Below, one piece after another: positions 6,064-8,267 of a stretch of 8,267 nt of DNA (the stretch's first letter is position 1; each line of letters begins with the position of its first letter). The DNA comes from an uncultured Eubacteriales bacterium (GTDB lineage: Bacteria > Bacillota > Clostridia > Christensenellales > DTU072). The translations under genes were made by a program, and so were the position numbers. The notes below the pieces were generated by a model. The model was not told the origin of the DNA. It did no database searches and saw only the letters and a list, made by a program, of their open reading frames with translations. The DNA lies in assembly GCA_902766325.1 (NCBI GenBank), contig CACXDF010000062.1, positions 1 to 8,267 of the forward strand, read 5' to 3'.

Positions 6064-8190
6064 TTATTTTTTTTCGTCCAAAAAGACGGCCGGCGAATAC
6101 AGATAACCTTGATAGCAGTCGCAGCCGATCTCGTGCAATACGGCGCGTTGCTGCTCCGTCTCCACGTATTCGGCAAGAACGGTCAAATCAAGCGTTAATG
6201 CGAGCGTACTGATCGACTGGATGATTTCTCGGCAATTCCGGTGCGTAAAAAGACCTTTTACGAGCGAGCCGTCCAACTTGATCTCGTCGAATAAGTTATC
6301 TTTTAAATAGTTAAGAGAAGTCTTACCCATAGAAAAATCGTCGATGGCAAGTTTGATACCCATTCCCCGTATACTCTTCAGAACGGAAATAGATTCGTCG
6401 CTGAAAGAGAGCGCCGCCTGTTCGGTAACTTCGATACAAAGATTAACGCCTTCGAGTTTACCGCCTTCGTAGAGTTTTCGGCAGAATTGCAAAAAACGTT
6501 GGGTCACGATCGTCGTTCCCGTCACGTTGACGGAGATCACGATCCCCTCTCCGAATCGTTCGATCACTTTATCCTTATCCGCAAGCGCGCTCAAAAGGAC
6601 GTTTTCTTCAAGCGACGGCAAAAGATCGCTCTCTTCGGCGAGTTTAAAGACAAGCGGCGGGTAGACTATGCCGTGCAAAGGGTCCTTATATCGAAAGAGC
6701 GCCTCTACGCCGATACATTTTCCTTCGTAATTATATTGCGGCTGATAGGCAAGCGGCGCTTTATCCTTCAACCGGTGTTTCATATCAGCGCAAAGCGCCT
6801 TTGCGACGTCTCCGTAATTATTACTCAACGCGGTCAACTTAACGGACGCAAGAGAAGACTCGTTTGTGCGGAAGTAGTCCAAAAACGCCTCGTAATTGCG
6901 TTTTTGACTTTCCGCCGATCTCTTATCCAATATTTTAACGAACGGAAAATAGATCGCGACTCCGAGGATAAGGTTAAGGAGTTGTAACAACGCGCCCGAA
7001 TAAGAACCGGTCGCCTTGAGCCCGCCAAGAATAATCGGAGTCGTCCAGGCGACTTCGCTCGTGATCATCGGCACGATCCCCGTAGAAATGGCCAAATAAG
7101 AAACCGAGTAAGAAACGAGAGGCACGACCATAAAGGGTATCAGCATAACGGGATTGAGTATGATCGGCAAGCCGAAAACCATCAGCTCGTTGATGTTGAA
7201 GATCATGGGGAACGCCGCCGTATAGCCCAGTCCCCTATGCGCTCTGTTCTTTGAGAAAATGAGGATGGCGATCAAAAGGCATATCGTCGCGCCGCAACCG
7301 CCCATTAAAACGAAACAATCGAAAAACTCTTTCGTCAAGATCGCCGTCGGAGCGGCGCCGCTTGCGACTGCGGCTTGATTGGCCGTAAGACCGGGCGCAA
7401 AATGCGTCTGCATGACGGCTTCCAGCGTATCGCTGCCGTGGATACCGAAGAACCACAGGAACGAAGACAGAAACACAAAAAAGAATCCTTTGAAAAAACC
7501 GTTTGGGATATGCGCGAACAACGCGTCGAATCCGGCGGCAAGCAAAGATCGGAAAGAATCCAGCTCGTATTTGGAAGAACGCAAAGAATCTATTTTCGAC
7601 AGCGAAATAACGGCTTGATCGATCAACGCGAAAACAACGGCCACGCAAAGGATGGGAAAAAGGGTCGAAAGCATTCTGTTGAATTCTTTATCGGCGCCGT
7701 TGGAAAAAATGAGACGTCTGCGTTTACGAAATAACTTATCGAACGCAAGATACAAAGCGGACGACCCCAATCCCGTAATAATGGCAAGAAAAACAGACTT
7801 CGGCCCCATTGCATCCGTGCTGAACGTCGGAAGATACGCGCCCGCCAAAATAAAGAAGGACAAAAGAGCCGCCACCGTAGCGCCGCCGTTGACGACTTGC
7901 GGATCGGCTTTGGCCTTCATATACGACCGACTGATAGAAAAAGTCATGTAGACGGACAGAACGCCGAACGTCGCCGAATAAATAAGATCGAACAAACTGT
8001 AAATAAAACCGTTTGCGAAAGTCGTGATAAAATCTTGGTATTCGTCCACCGGGAACGTCTTAATAATGAGCGCAAAAGCGCCGACGATCAACACCGGTAT
8101 CATGTTGACCAAACCGCTCCTTACCGTTCTTATGATCGTGGATCGTTCTACTGCGCGTATAAAAGAATCAAAACTCTTTCCGTTTTTCAT
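6064..8190 (-). CDS. PTS EIIC (cellobiose/lactose-type) fused to an EAL c-di-GMP phosphodiesterase domain
   Basis: A 708-residue membrane protein. Residues 1-425 are a sugar-specific PTS IIC domain with about ten hydrophobic segments. FGIHGS is at 248-253 and NINELMVFGLPIILNP at 332-347; His251 and Glu335 match the sugar-binding His and Glu known from the ChbC structure. Residues 430-708 are an EAL domain. The catalytic set is complete: Glu496 of EAL, Asn555, Glu587, Asp617-Asp618, Lys638, Glu674 and Gln694, plus the loop-6-supporting Glu590 and Arg500. It should hydrolyse c-di-GMP to pGpG. Loop 6 reads DDFSMGKTSL instead of the common DDFGTGYSSL. No GGDEF, EIIA or EIIB domain is present. A protein combining IIC and EAL is, as far as I recall, annotated in other Clostridia but poorly studied. 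A sugar-sensing role for the IIC part is inference. A weak GAGAGGG lies 3 bases before ATG 8190. Confidence 0.92.
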   Translation of the reverse strand: MKNGKSFDSFIRAVERSTIIRTVRSGLVNMIPVLIVGAFALIIKTFPVDEYQDFITTFANGFIYSLFDLIYSATFGVLSVYMTFSISRSYMKAKADPQVVNGGATVAALLSFFILAGAYLPTFSTDAMGPKSVFLAIITGLGSSALYLAFDKLFRKRRRLIFSNGADKEFNRMLSTLFPILCVAVVFALIDQAVISLSKIDSLRSSKYELDSFRSLLAAGFDALFAHIPNGFFKGFFFVFLSSFLWFFGIHGSDTLEAVMQTHFAPGLTANQAAVASGAAPTAILTKEFFDCFVLMGGCGATICLLIAILIFSKNRAHRGLGYTAAFPMIFNINELMVFGLPIILNPVMLIPFMVVPLVSYSVSYLAISTGIVPMITSEVAWTTPIILGGLKATGSYSGALLQLLNLILGVAIYFPFVKILDKRSAESQKRNYEAFLDYFRTNESSLASVKLTALSNNYGDVAKALCADMKHRLKDKAPLAYQPQYNYEGKCIGVEALFRYKDPLHGIVYPPLVFKLAEESDLLPSLEENVLLSALADKDKVIERFGEGIVISVNVTGTTIVTQRFLQFCRKLYEGGKLEGVNLCIEVTEQAALSFSDESISVLKSIRGMGIKLAIDDFSMGKTSLNYLKDNLFDEIKLDGSLVKGLFTHRNCREIIQSISTLALTLDLTVLAEYVETEQQRAVLHEIGCDCYQGYLYSPAVFLDEKK

Positions 8191-8232
8191 TTTCCCTCTC
8201 TTTATAAAACGTCAAAGTTTTTTATATAGACA

Positions 8233-8261
8233 ACTTTATCACACTTCTATGATTATATCAA
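8233..8261 (-). promoter_or_regulatory. Promoter of the EIIC-EAL gene (extended -10)
   Basis: On the minus strand, TTGATA (8261-8256), a 17-base spacer ending in TGA, then TAAAGT (8238-8233). The predicted transcription start is near 8226, giving a leader of about 35 bases. The hexamer, spacing and extended -10 match the rpmG promoter closely. A perfect TATAAT at 8257-8252 could be a second -10, but its -35 would lie outside the window. Confidence 0.6.
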
Positions 8262-8267
8262 ATAAAA

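Noticed and set aside
7375..7734. Plus-strand open frames opposite the EIIC-EAL gene
   Set aside because: They have no recognisable domains and lie within a long minus-strand gene with a full set of family motifs on both sides.

Overview
The window looks like a chromosomal core-gene segment from a low-to-mid GC Bacillota (Clostridia-type) bacterium. The evidence is strong GGAGG-type ribosome binding sites, sigma-A-like promoters, the order rpmG-secE-nusG-rplK-rplA, and an M16 peptidase gene directly upstream of an ftsK/spoIIIE gene, a pairing known from Firmicutes. The exact lineage cannot be fixed from this sequence. TAA and TGA both serve as ordinary stops here, so there is no sign of a changed genetic code.

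Layout. (1) Positions 1-2137, minus strand: an FtsK/SpoIIIE-family DNA translocase that runs off the left edge. It has an N-terminal membrane domain, an acidic and Pro/Gln-rich linker, and the motor domain up to the Walker B aspartate. (2) Positions 2143-3420, minus strand: an M16 (YmfH/YmxG-like) zinc peptidase whose reading frame is interrupted by one in-frame TAA, splitting it into 94- and 325-residue parts. Its end overlaps the first possible ftsK start as ATGA, so the two genes form one operon. A consensus promoter sits so close to the peptidase ATG that the mRNA appears to be leaderless. (3) Positions 3421-3657: divergent intergenic region with both promoters and three CGCGCAAA repeats. 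(4) Positions 3658-5989, plus strand: the translation/secretion operon rpmG (L33), secE, nusG, a structured 127-base leader, rplK (L11), rplA (L1). (5) Positions 6013-6041: a strong bidirectional terminator shared by rplA and the convergent gene. (6) Positions 6064-8190, minus strand: a 708-residue fusion of a PTS cellobiose-type EIIC membrane domain and a C-terminal EAL (c-di-GMP phosphodiesterase) domain with all catalytic residues, with its own promoter at the right edge.

Most of the region is housekeeping. The items worth a second look are the in-frame stop in the peptidase, the apparently leaderless peptidase-ftsK transcript, the transporter-EAL fusion as a likely sugar-responsive c-di-GMP enzyme, and sequence deviations at normally very conserved places in FtsK, L11 and SecE. 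No mobile element, CRISPR array, tRNA or rRNA was seen.
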